From Bacteroides sp. (GTDB taxonomy: Bacteria > Bacteroidota > Bacteroidia > Bacteroidales > Bacteroidaceae): 64,000 bases of DNA. The stretch spans positions 62,001-126,000 of the forward strand of contig NZ_JASLER010000078.1 in assembly GCF_030151085.1 (NCBI RefSeq), written 5' to 3'. Positions 46,889 through 53,885 of the stretch are shown here, in pieces. The number at the start of each line of letters is the position of its first letter. Position 1 is the stretch's first letter. The notes under the pieces were generated by a model, which was not told where the DNA came from, did no database searches, and saw nothing but the letters and a program-made list of their open reading frames with translations. Both the position numbers and the translations under genes were made by a program.

Positions 46889-47572
46889 TTAAGGTTCTAT
46901 ATTATTTACTTGAAAATCGGTAAAGAGCACATGGTTCTGCCATAGACGAAGGGCGAAGTATCCATCGCCTTTACCGTTTTCTACCGATTGACGGAAAAGT
47001 TCTTCACCATCCATGCAGTAAGTAGTTACCCCATTTACCATACGGATTTTTATTTCATACCAGTGGTTGGGTTTCAACAGATGGGCAGCATCCTCGTATT
47101 CTTTCAAAATAGGTTTAATCTTTGCATCGTCCACACCGTAATACTCTCCATGATATTCACGGAAGCGGGTGGTCTTGTTTTCGTTGCCGCCATAGCCAAC
47201 GTAGTATAAATTCAGTGTATTGTAATTCTTAAAGTCGCCGTTGCGCCATTTGCTGCGGGCAAAGAAGTCATTGGGATATTGAGGATCAGCGGCACCCCAA
47301 AAGCAGTTCAAATCACTGAGACGGTCGCACTTTCCGTCCTCTACAACCACCTTTACACGGTAGGTGATTTCGTAATTGCCGGTCAAGCGTTCTTTATACC
47401 AGAGGGACAGTCCATCAGGAGAAACAATGTCCATCGTATCGCCCATGCAGGTGATTTGTACCTCGCCGGAGGAATCTTCCGACACCCAATCCGAGAGTTT
47501 GCAGGATGCATCCGAATCCGGCAGTAAGAAAATTTGTGTAAGAAGTCCTATCAACAGAATTTGTAGTCGCAT
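46889..47572 (-). CDS. Secreted DUF6250-like (concanavalin-type) protein
   Basis: Exported protein of 227 residues with signal peptide MRLQILLIGLLTQIFLLPDS. The body looks like a lectin/glucanase jelly roll: WYKERLTGNYEITYRVKVVV, LNCFWGAADPQYPNDFFARS, YNTLNLYYVGYGGNENKTTRFR, WYEIKIRMVNGVTTYCMDGEELF and FALRLWQNHVLFTDFQV. I believe it belongs to DUF6250, often found in PULs, but no catalytic site can be assigned; a glycan-binding or lyase-accessory role is possible. It is the first gene of the operon with the chondroitinase-type lyase (10-bp gap). Confidence 0.7.
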   Translation of the reverse strand: MRLQILLIGLLTQIFLLPDSDASCKLSDWVSEDSSGEVQITCMGDTMDIVSPDGLSLWYKERLTGNYEITYRVKVVVEDGKCDRLSDLNCFWGAADPQYPNDFFARSKWRNGDFKNYNTLNLYYVGYGGNENKTTRFREYHGEYYGVDDAKIKPILKEYEDAAHLLKPNHWYEIKIRMVNGVTTYCMDGEELFRQSVENGKGDGYFALRLWQNHVLFTDFQVNNIEP

Positions 47573-47890
47573 ATTTCAAGGTATTAGTAATTCCAACAAA
47601 ATTAGCACACTACAAAGAAACCCCTCTTTTGGAAAAAGGAGGAACATAAATCGTACAGAAGAAGAGCAAAATAGTGTAAATGCGTTACATCCTAAACAGC
47701 TATACTCATCTTCGTTTTTTCCGGCACCGGGGAAGGGGTTGTTCCTCGGTGTCGAGCAAGGGGTTTCCCGGTGTCGAACCCCTCCTTACTCGGTGTCGGA
47801 GAAACACCCTATTCAGGAGGTACTCTGACGGGGGATACCCATCAGAAAGAGAACTTGATTAAATTTAAACAAGAATAAAGCCTCACCCCA
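47573..47890. other. Intergenic region with promoter box, 22-bp array and hairpin
   Basis: The 318-bp gap holds a minus-strand -7 box (47597-47604, TAATTTTG) for the DUF6250-like operon, the G/C-rich 22-bp array E (47721-47812), and a hairpin at 47824-47846 (TCTGAcGGG with CCCaTCAGA) that may end the DUF4348 gene. No gene is visible. Confidence 0.55.
47721..47812. repeat. Tandem 22-bp array E (3 clear units plus one diverged)
   Basis: CGGTGTCG occurs at 47747, 47769 and 47791, exactly 22 bp apart; a related palindrome CCGGCACCGG lies 25 bp before the first. The first unit is a dyad CTCG-GTGT-CGAG. Bases between units one and two (GGGGTT) and two and three (AACCCC) are complementary, so the transcript can also fold into a larger stem. 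The array is far richer in G+C than the surrounding gap. Confidence 0.75.
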
Positions 47891-48406
47891 TTATGGGTAT
47901 TGCTCTTGAAAAGTTTTGTTTTCTTCCTGCACCATCTGAATGGTTTCTTTCAGTTCGCTGATGGGCAAATCGAAGTTATACCAATCGTTGTAACAATCAG
48001 TGACAAACCATTTGTCCCCGATCAAGTCAAAAACAACACGAAGTAGCGGTTCGGACTCTTCATAGCCGGCTTCGAACTCTTTGTGAGTTGGTTCGTTGAC
48101 ACTAAAAAGAGAAATGTAAACTCCTCCCTCATCTTCTGTAGTACGTCCTTCTTTCAAGGTTTCTTCGTCCAGCAAAGGCCACTTTTCGCGGGTGAACGGG
48201 AAATTTTGCTCCGTCTCGCCATCATCTTTCAATAAAGTAATGGGAGTCTTCAACGGAAACTTGATACGGGAATACTGGAATGAAGCACTGGTAGTAAATT
48301 TATGGAGGAATGAATTAAAATCCTCCTCGGCAGCCTGACTACTAAAAGTAGTGAGCATCAGCGCCGTAAACAGACAAAAGACTAAGTGAATTGCCTTCAT
48401 ATACAT
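47891..48406 (-). CDS. DUF4348-like exported protein
   Basis: Small exported protein of 171 residues. The signal peptide spans about residues 1-25 (VFCLFTALMLTTFSSQAAEE); an internal Met at position 3 is an alternative start. The mature part has conserved-looking blocks (FNSFLHKFTTSASFQYSRIKFPL, FTREKWPLLDEETL, LIGDKWFVTDCYNDWYNF), consistent with DUF4348 of Bacteroidetes. Function unknown. It has a good promoter of its own (48425-48455) and is not obviously linked to the PUL. Confidence 0.72.
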   Translation of the reverse strand: MYMKAIHLVFCLFTALMLTTFSSQAAEEDFNSFLHKFTTSASFQYSRIKFPLKTPITLLKDDGETEQNFPFTREKWPLLDEETLKEGRTTEDEGGVYISLFSVNEPTHKEFEAGYEESEPLLRVVFDLIGDKWFVTDCYNDWYNFDLPISELKETIQMVQEENKTFQEQYP

Positions 48407-48424
48407 GCATTATTTTACAGCGCG

Positions 48425-48455
48425 CAAAGATACGATATCTTCCTAATATACAAAA
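48425..48455 (-). promoter_or_regulatory. Bacteroidetes-type promoter for the DUF4348-like gene
   Basis: On the minus strand: TTTTG (48455-48451), 18 bp, TATCTTTG (48432-48425), then 18 bp to the ATG at 48406. Confidence 0.6.
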
Positions 48456-48458
48456 CAT

Positions 48459-49745
48459 TTAGCGGAAATTATGAGGAGTTTTCAAGTACTCATATCCAAA
48501 ACGACAACGGAGGCAATCTTTCTTGTCACAGTACTCCTTTTGGAGTTGCAATAAGGCCTGGGAATCGGCAGCTGTAAATACCGGTAATCCTGCACCACTC
48601 CACAAACGGGTCACATGATTATTCTCTGCTTTAAGAGCCTCCAAAAAACGGGTGGCACGCTCACACAACGCTTCATCGGCTTTGTGTAATCCGTATGCAT
48701 AGAGAAAGGGAATAACTGTATTGATAATGATCAGATTCTGTGCGCTCTCTCCTACCCGCTTCTCTTGGTGAGAAGAAGCTTTTTTGAAATTGAAATGCTC
48801 TTCCCAATAGGCGGAAGTCCGGGCAGTAAGTATTTTCTTCACGGCATCCAAAGTATCCGCTTCCATGATGCGGGAGAAAAATGACTGTTTTTTATGATAT
48901 AAATAAGCAAGTTGTGCTAAACGTACATGAGGAAAATTACCGGGACGAAGCCGCAGGAAACGCCATTGTTCGGTAGTCATAGGTGCACCCAGTTCAAACT
49001 TATGTTGCAAGTAACGGAATTCTTTCTGAAGTTTCAGATAATAAGCATCTGCTTCCGGAAGTTCTTCTTCCAGCAATCCGGCTTGTCCCAAGAAGAAAGC
49101 TTCAATCTGAAAAAGATTATCCCGATGTTTGTCTATCGCACGAAATGGAAGATGATTAGCCCAAGCTTCAAAAGCATCTCCATTCAGTCCGAAGCCAAAG
49201 TTACGGGCAAGGGTAATGAAAAAGACATCTTCCCAATGATTTTTACAATGCTCCAATCTCTTAGATATAACACGTGCTTTCTGCTCAAAACGCTCTACCT
49301 GCAAAGCAGATAACCAAGAGTGTACAGTGAGTTTCGGCAATGAACCGAGAATGGAATAACAAGGAGGATAAATCTCCGTTTGACGCAATTCCTCATAACG
49401 CAAACGAACAGATTCGGGACAAGAAAGAATAACTTGAGGAACCAACTCACCATTCGTGCGATAAACATCGCAGTTTGATTCACTTACCACATGCAGAATA
49501 ACAGAGTCGTATGCTCTATCTCGATCATGTCCATGACGTAGCCAGTCTGATGCCTGAGTATGTATTTCTACGTTTCCTACCCAGAGTGTACCGTCTATTT
49601 TTAGTTTGGCATTAAAGAAATCGGGGCCTGCATTCTTATTTGGCAAACCGGGATCTATCACTTCGACCGACTGCCCGGAGGTAGTTCGGAGCATCTTTAA
49701 AGGGAGTATTTTATGCTTCCAAACATAATGCAGTAATTCTTCCAT
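48459..49745 (-). CDS. DUF2851 family protein
   Basis: Cytoplasmic protein of about 428 residues, conserved in Bacteroidetes, with no established function. Family blocks are visible: MEELLHYVWKHK at the start, GPDFFNAKLKIDGTLWVGNVEIH (about 40-65), WLRHGHDRDRAYDSVILHVV (about 66-88), FGLNGDAFEAWANHLPF in the middle and a Cys-rich C-terminus (CDKKDCLRCRFGYEYL), perhaps a metal site. I chose the ATG at 49745; one three codons upstream at 49754 is also possible. It is divergent from dapB. Confidence 0.85.
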   Translation of the reverse strand: MEELLHYVWKHKILPLKMLRTTSGQSVEVIDPGLPNKNAGPDFFNAKLKIDGTLWVGNVEIHTQASDWLRHGHDRDRAYDSVILHVVSESNCDVYRTNGELVPQVILSCPESVRLRYEELRQTEIYPPCYSILGSLPKLTVHSWLSALQVERFEQKARVISKRLEHCKNHWEDVFFITLARNFGFGLNGDAFEAWANHLPFRAIDKHRDNLFQIEAFFLGQAGLLEEELPEADAYYLKLQKEFRYLQHKFELGAPMTTEQWRFLRLRPGNFPHVRLAQLAYLYHKKQSFFSRIMEADTLDAVKKILTARTSAYWEEHFNFKKASSHQEKRVGESAQNLIIINTVIPFLYAYGLHKADEALCERATRFLEALKAENNHVTRLWSGAGLPVFTAADSQALLQLQKEYCDKKDCLRCRFGYEYLKTPHNFR

Positions 49746-49764
49746 TGTTAACAAGAAGTTAATG

Positions 49765-49797
49765 TTGTGCGCAAATGTAAGAAAAAGATTACCTTTG
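49765..49797 (+). promoter_or_regulatory. Promoter for dapB
   Basis: TTG at 49765-49767 and TACCTTTG at 49790-49797, 22 bp apart, fit the -33/-7 pattern; the ATG is at 49843. Confidence 0.55.
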
Positions 49798-49842
49798 CGA
49801 CCTATAGTTTGTTGATAAACTGAATAAAAACATATAGAACCA

Positions 49843-50616
49843 ATGAAAATCGCATTAATCGGTTACGGAAAAATGGGCAAACAAATCGAGCAGATAGCCC
49901 TTAGCCGCGGACACGAAATCGTCAGCATCATCGACGTCAACAATCAGGAAGACTTCGAATCGGCAGCTTTCAAAAGTGCCGACGTTGCCATAGAGTTCAC
50001 TAATCCCATGGTAGCATACAACAACTACATGAAAGCTTTCAATGCCGGAGTGAAACTCGTTTCAGGCAGTACGGGCTGGATGGCGGAACACGGTGAAGAA
50101 GTGAAAAGACTTTGTACCGAAGGTGGCAAAACATTGTTTTGGGCTTCTAACTTCAGCCTTGGAGTAAGCATTTTCTCGGCTGTAAATAAATACCTCGCAA
50201 AGATAATGAACCAATTTCCCGCATACGATGTAACCATGAGCGAAACGCACCACATCCACAAACTGGATGCTCCGAGCGGTACAGCTATCACACTTGCCGA
50301 AGATATTCTGGAGAACCTCGACCGTAAAGACAAATGGGTGGAAGGGACTTTTCAAGCACCGGACAGATCGCTTTCGGGTTCCAATCAATGTGCGGCAAAC
50401 GAACTGCCTATCGACTCCATCCGTGAAGGTGAAGTTCCGGGCATTCATAGCATCCGCTACGATTCCGAAGCCGACAGTATTACGATCACCCATGATGCCA
50501 AGAACCGTAGTGGTTTTGCTCTAGGTGCTGTTCTTGCTGCAGAATATACAGCCGCACATGAGGGATATTTAGGAATGCAGGACTTGTTTCCCTTTTTAAC
50601 CCCTCGGACCCCCTAA
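49843..50616 (+). CDS. dapB: 4-hydroxy-tetrahydrodipicolinate reductase
   Basis: NAD(P)H-dependent reductase of the diaminopimelate/lysine pathway, cytoplasmic. The 257-residue protein has the nucleotide-binding GYGKMGKQI (about 7-15), SGSTGW (about 74-79), ASNFSLGV (about 100-107) and the substrate/catalytic motif ETHHIHKLDAPSGTA (about 133-147). The natural end of the protein is probably near GMQDLFPF. The last six residues (LTPRTP) and the stop codon are contributed by the left arm of an intergenic palindromic repeat. The signal peptidase genes follow. Confidence 0.96.
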   Translation: MKIALIGYGKMGKQIEQIALSRGHEIVSIIDVNNQEDFESAAFKSADVAIEFTNPMVAYNNYMKAFNAGVKLVSGSTGWMAEHGEEVKRLCTEGGKTLFWASNFSLGVSIFSAVNKYLAKIMNQFPAYDVTMSETHHIHKLDAPSGTAITLAEDILENLDRKDKWVEGTFQAPDRSLSGSNQCAANELPIDSIREGEVPGIHSIRYDSEADSITITHDAKNRSGFALGAVLAAEYTAAHEGYLGMQDLFPFLTPRTP

Positions 50617-50703
50617 AGGGGGAGGGGAATACTATGCCTTATATAAACTAAAAAATAAGATCTTTAACTATCCCCCTCCCCCTTTAGGGGGTCCGGGGGG
50701 TTA
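50597..50703. repeat. Large G/C-rich intergenic palindrome (REP-like) between dapB and lepB
   Basis: Left arm TAACCCCTCGGACCCCCTAA with an AGGGGGAGGGG block, and a right inverted arm CCCCCTCCCCC with TTTAGGGGGTCCGGGGGGTTAA, separated by about 45 A/T-rich bases. The pattern (TTAGGGGGTCCGGGG) is of a type often seen between genes in Bacteroidetes. It overlaps the 3' end of dapB and ends 14 bp before lepB. Confidence 0.8.
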
Positions 50704-50717
50704 ACAATGTACATTAT

Positions 50718-52211
50718 ATGAGAAAAGCAACACGTGCCCAATGGATTAAGTTTGTAATTGTCTCCTTACTCTATCTCGCATTCCTTTTTTGGGTAAAAAG
50801 TTGGTGGGGATTGATTGTGCTTCCTTTCATCTTCGACATTTATATCAGTAAGAAAATACCTTGGGGCTTCTGGAAAAAATCTAAGAACCCTGCCGTCCGT
50901 GGTGTCATGAGTTGGGTAGACGCCATTGTTTTTGCTTTGGTGGCTGTTTACTTCGTGAACATCTACATATTCCAGAATTACCAGATACCCTCTTCTTCTT
51001 TGGAGAAATCTTTGCTGGTAGGCGATTTCCTCTATGTAAGCAAAATGAGTTATGGCCCGCGAGTACCGAATACACCGCTTTCCATGCCGTTGGCACAACA
51101 TACGTTACCTATTCTGAATTCCAAATCGTACATTGAATGGCCTCAATGGGAGTACAAACGTGTACCGGGCTTCGGAAAAGTGAAGTTAAACGATATCGTT
51201 GTGTTCAACTTCCCTGCGGGTGATACAGTAGCTACCAACTATCAGCAGACTGACTTCTACAGTCTTGCATACGAAGCCGGCCAACGTGTTTATCCGAATA
51301 AAGTGAGCATGGATAGCCTGACGCGTGAACAACAACGTACTGTTTACGACCTGTATTACAATGCCGGGCGCAACATGCTCCTCACCAACCCACAGATGTA
51401 CGGTGAGATTGTAGTACGTCCCGTAGACCGTCGGGAGAATTATGTGAAACGTTGTGTAGGTTTGCCGGGTGATACATTGCAAATCAAAGGGGGACAAGTT
51501 TATATTGATGGCAAAGCCATTGAGAACCCCCAAGAGATGCAGTTCAACTACTTCGTACAAACTACCGGACCATATATACCGGAAGAGATGTTCCGCGAAC
51601 TAGGCATCAGCAATGAAGATCAGACTTTGATGACCAGTGACCTGAATTGGGAAGAAGGATTAATGGAAATGGGATTGGATCGTCGCGATGCCCAAGGCAA
51701 ACTAACTCCTGTTTACCATCTGCCTCTCACTAAAAAGATGTATGAAACGCTTTCAGGAAACAAGAAACTTATCAGCCGTATCGTAGTAGAGCCGGGAGAA
51801 TTTTCCGGTCCTCTTTATCCGCTGAACCTTTATACCAAATGGGACCGCAACAACTACGGACCTATCTGGATTCCTGCCAAGGGAGCCACTATCCAGTTAA
51901 CTCCTGATAATCTGCCTATCTACGAACGCTGCATCGTAGCATACGAAGGCAACAAGCTTGAACGGAAGCCCGACGGCATTTATATCAATGGCAAGAAGAC
52001 CGATTCTTATACCTTCAAAATGGACTATTACTGGATGATGGGAGACAATCGCGATAAGTCCGCCGACTCTCGTTACTGGGGCTTCGTACCCGAAGACCAT
52101 GTAGTAGGTAAACCTATCGTTGTTTGGTTATCACTAGACAAAGACCGTGGCTGGTTTGATGGTAAGATTCGTTGGAACCGAATCTTTAAGTGGGTAGATA
52201 ATATAAAATGA
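50718..52211 (+). CDS. lepB: Signal peptidase I
   Basis: Membrane serine-lysine protease that removes signal peptides on the periplasmic side. The 497-residue protein has two N-terminal hydrophobic segments (about 8-45 and 68-87). Then comes the nucleophile box QIPSSSLEKSL (Ser94), the general base Lys244 in NYVKRCVGLPGDT, and the late family motif MMGDNRDKSADSRYWGFVPEDHV (about 435-457). It is longer than the E. coli enzyme because of insertions in the periplasmic domain, as is common in Bacteroides. The next gene overlaps its stop by 4 bp (ATGA). Confidence 0.94.
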   Translation: MRKATRAQWIKFVIVSLLYLAFLFWVKSWWGLIVLPFIFDIYISKKIPWGFWKKSKNPAVRGVMSWVDAIVFALVAVYFVNIYIFQNYQIPSSSLEKSLLVGDFLYVSKMSYGPRVPNTPLSMPLAQHTLPILNSKSYIEWPQWEYKRVPGFGKVKLNDIVVFNFPAGDTVATNYQQTDFYSLAYEAGQRVYPNKVSMDSLTREQQRTVYDLYYNAGRNMLLTNPQMYGEIVVRPVDRRENYVKRCVGLPGDTLQIKGGQVYIDGKAIENPQEMQFNYFVQTTGPYIPEEMFRELGISNEDQTLMTSDLNWEEGLMEMGLDRRDAQGKLTPVYHLPLTKKMYETLSGNKKLISRIVVEPGEFSGPLYPLNLYTKWDRNNYGPIWIPAKGATIQLTPDNLPIYERCIVAYEGNKLERKPDGIYINGKKTDSYTFKMDYYWMMGDNRDKSADSRYWGFVPEDHVVGKPIVVWLSLDKDRGWFDGKIRWNRIFKWVDNIK

Positions 52212-53140
52212 AAGCTTGGAAGGTAACAGGCGCGGCTATTGGGGTAGTACTCATTGTAGTATTACTTCGGAGTTGTGTGGCAACTTCCTACTCGATACCT
52301 TCTTCAGGAATGGAGAACTCAATCTATTGTGGCGAACGTATTCTTGTAAACAAATGGAGTTACGGACTACGTTTGCCATTTATTAATTTATGGGGGTATC
52401 ACCGATGGGCAGACAGTCCCGTACAAAAAGAAGATATCTTTGTTTTCAACAATCCTGCTAACTTTTCAGAACGCACCATAGACAAACGGGAAGTTTTCAT
52501 TAGCCGATGCATCGGTATACCCGGAGACACCTTATTAATTGATTCTCTTTTCTCCGTTGTTCCTTCAGAGAAGAATGCTCCTGACCAAAAGTTTCTTTAT
52601 ACCTATCCAAGAGCGAAAGAATGCCAGCTGGACTCATTGTTATCCATTCTCTCTATAAAGCCTAATAGACTTCTAGGGCAAGATTCGGTAAAGAATGTTC
52701 GCAGTTTCAGCCGATACGAGTATTACTTGCTGGAACAGGCTTTAAATAATAACTGCTGGATTGAACCGAACATAAAAGAAGATTCGATAGAAGTTTTAAA
52801 GCCTCTGATAGTACCGGGTAAGGGCAGCCCTATACGTGTATACCCTTGGAATATAACACTACTAAGAAATACCTTGGTCCTGCATGAGAAGAAACACGCT
52901 GAGATAAAGAATGATACTCTTTATATAGAAGGCAAGCCCGTGCAACATTGCTACTTCACCAAAGACTATTATTGGGTAGGGGCCAATAACTCCATCAATC
53001 TTTCCGACTCCCGCTTATTCGGTTTTGTCCCTAAGGATCATATCATAGGCAAAGCTTCAATCATTTGGTTCTCCAAAGAAAAAGGAACAAACATCTTCGA
53101 CGGTTACCGGTGGAACAGGATGTGGAAGAAAGTTAAGTAA
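52208..53140 (+). CDS. Signal peptidase I-like protein lacking both catalytic residues
   Basis: S26-family paralogue of 310 residues with one N-terminal membrane segment (about 5-24). The box equivalent to the nucleophile reads SIPSSGMENSI, with Gly34 where Ser94 stands in the upstream paralogue. The general-base box reads EVFISRCIGIPGDT, with Ser99 in place of Lys. Both codons were checked in the DNA (GGA and AGC). The rest of the fold, including WVGANNSINLSDSRLFGFVPKDHIIG near the end, is kept, so this is not an ordinary decaying gene. The start overlaps the stop of lepB (ATGA), so translation is coupled. It may be a regulator or partner subunit of LepB, or act by a different serine. Confidence 0.88.
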   Translation: MKAWKVTGAAIGVVLIVVLLRSCVATSYSIPSSGMENSIYCGERILVNKWSYGLRLPFINLWGYHRWADSPVQKEDIFVFNNPANFSERTIDKREVFISRCIGIPGDTLLIDSLFSVVPSEKNAPDQKFLYTYPRAKECQLDSLLSILSIKPNRLLGQDSVKNVRSFSRYEYYLLEQALNNNCWIEPNIKEDSIEVLKPLIVPGKGSPIRVYPWNITLLRNTLVLHEKKHAEIKNDTLYIEGKPVQHCYFTKDYYWVGANNSINLSDSRLFGFVPKDHIIGKASIIWFSKEKGTNIFDGYRWNRMWKKVK

Positions 53141-53151
53141 AGGTGATAAAG

Positions 53152-53238
53152 TAATGTAGGTGATAGAGTGAGAAAAGTGATAAGTTCTAAAAGTAATTTC
53201 AATCGTAAATAGTAAATCGTCTAATCGTAAATATATTA
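53152..53238. repeat. Short A/T-rich direct repeats upstream of the WbqC gene
   Basis: The gap contains GGTGATA-like units (AGGTGATAAAGTAATG, AGGTGATAGAGTGAG, AAGTGATAAG) and then AATCGTAAAT twice with a shortened copy between. It resembles simple intergenic repeats; function unclear. Confidence 0.45.
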
Positions 53239-53880
53239 ATGAAAACCGTTTTTCTTTCTTCCGCCTATCTGGCACCTGTAGAATATTATACCAAACTGTT
53301 GGCATACGATAAAGTGTTCATTGAGCAACACGACCATTATATGAAGCAGACATACCGCAACCGATGTACCATTGCTGCACCGGATGGTGAACTGGCACTC
53401 TCTATCCCAACCGTCAAACCTGACACTCTAAAATGCCCCATGCGAGATATTCGTATCTCCGATCACGGCAACTGGCGGCACTTGCATTGGAATGCCATTG
53501 AGTCAGCCTATAACCATACGCCTTTCTTTGAGTATTACAAGGACGATTTCCGCCCGTTCTACGAAAAGAAATATGAGTTTTTAGTTGATTTCAATGAAGA
53601 ACTCTGCCGGCTTATCTGCTCGCTTGTAGACATTCAACCGGATATGGCACGAACAACAGAATACCATATAGAGTTTGCTCCGGATGAAGTGGATTTCCGT
53701 GAACGCATTCACCCTAAGAAGGACTTCACTTTGGAAGATACGGAATTCTCACCACAGCCCTATTATCAGGTATTTCAGGAGAAGCTGGGCTTTCTGCCTA
53801 ATCTGAGTATTATTGATTTACTGTTTAATATGGGACCGGAAAGTTTACTGGTATTGAATAAAAGTAATATATCTCTTTAA
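53239..53880 (+). CDS. WbqC family protein
   Basis: Cytoplasmic protein of 213 residues of the WbqC-like family, which occurs in polysaccharide-synthesis and other settings; the reaction is not established. Family blocks: SSAYLAPVEYYTKLL near the start, QHDHYMKQTYRNRCTIA (about 30-46), LSIPTVKP (about 53), WRHLHWNAIESAYNHTPFFEYYKDDF (about 77-102) and FLPNLSIIDLLFNMGPES near the end. The length is normal. It converges on the PUL 3 regulator gene with a gap of only 5 bp and no terminator between them. Confidence 0.88.
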   Translation: MKTVFLSSAYLAPVEYYTKLLAYDKVFIEQHDHYMKQTYRNRCTIAAPDGELALSIPTVKPDTLKCPMRDIRISDHGNWRHLHWNAIESAYNHTPFFEYYKDDFRPFYEKKYEFLVDFNEELCRLICSLVDIQPDMARTTEYHIEFAPDEVDFRERIHPKKDFTLEDTEFSPQPYYQVFQEKLGFLPNLSIIDLLFNMGPESLLVLNKSNISL

Positions 53881-53885
53881 GTTCA

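Noticed and set aside
53152..53238. Start of a small gene in the lepB-WbqC gap
   Set aside because: Only A/T-rich direct repeats with no sustained reading frame or ribosome-binding context.
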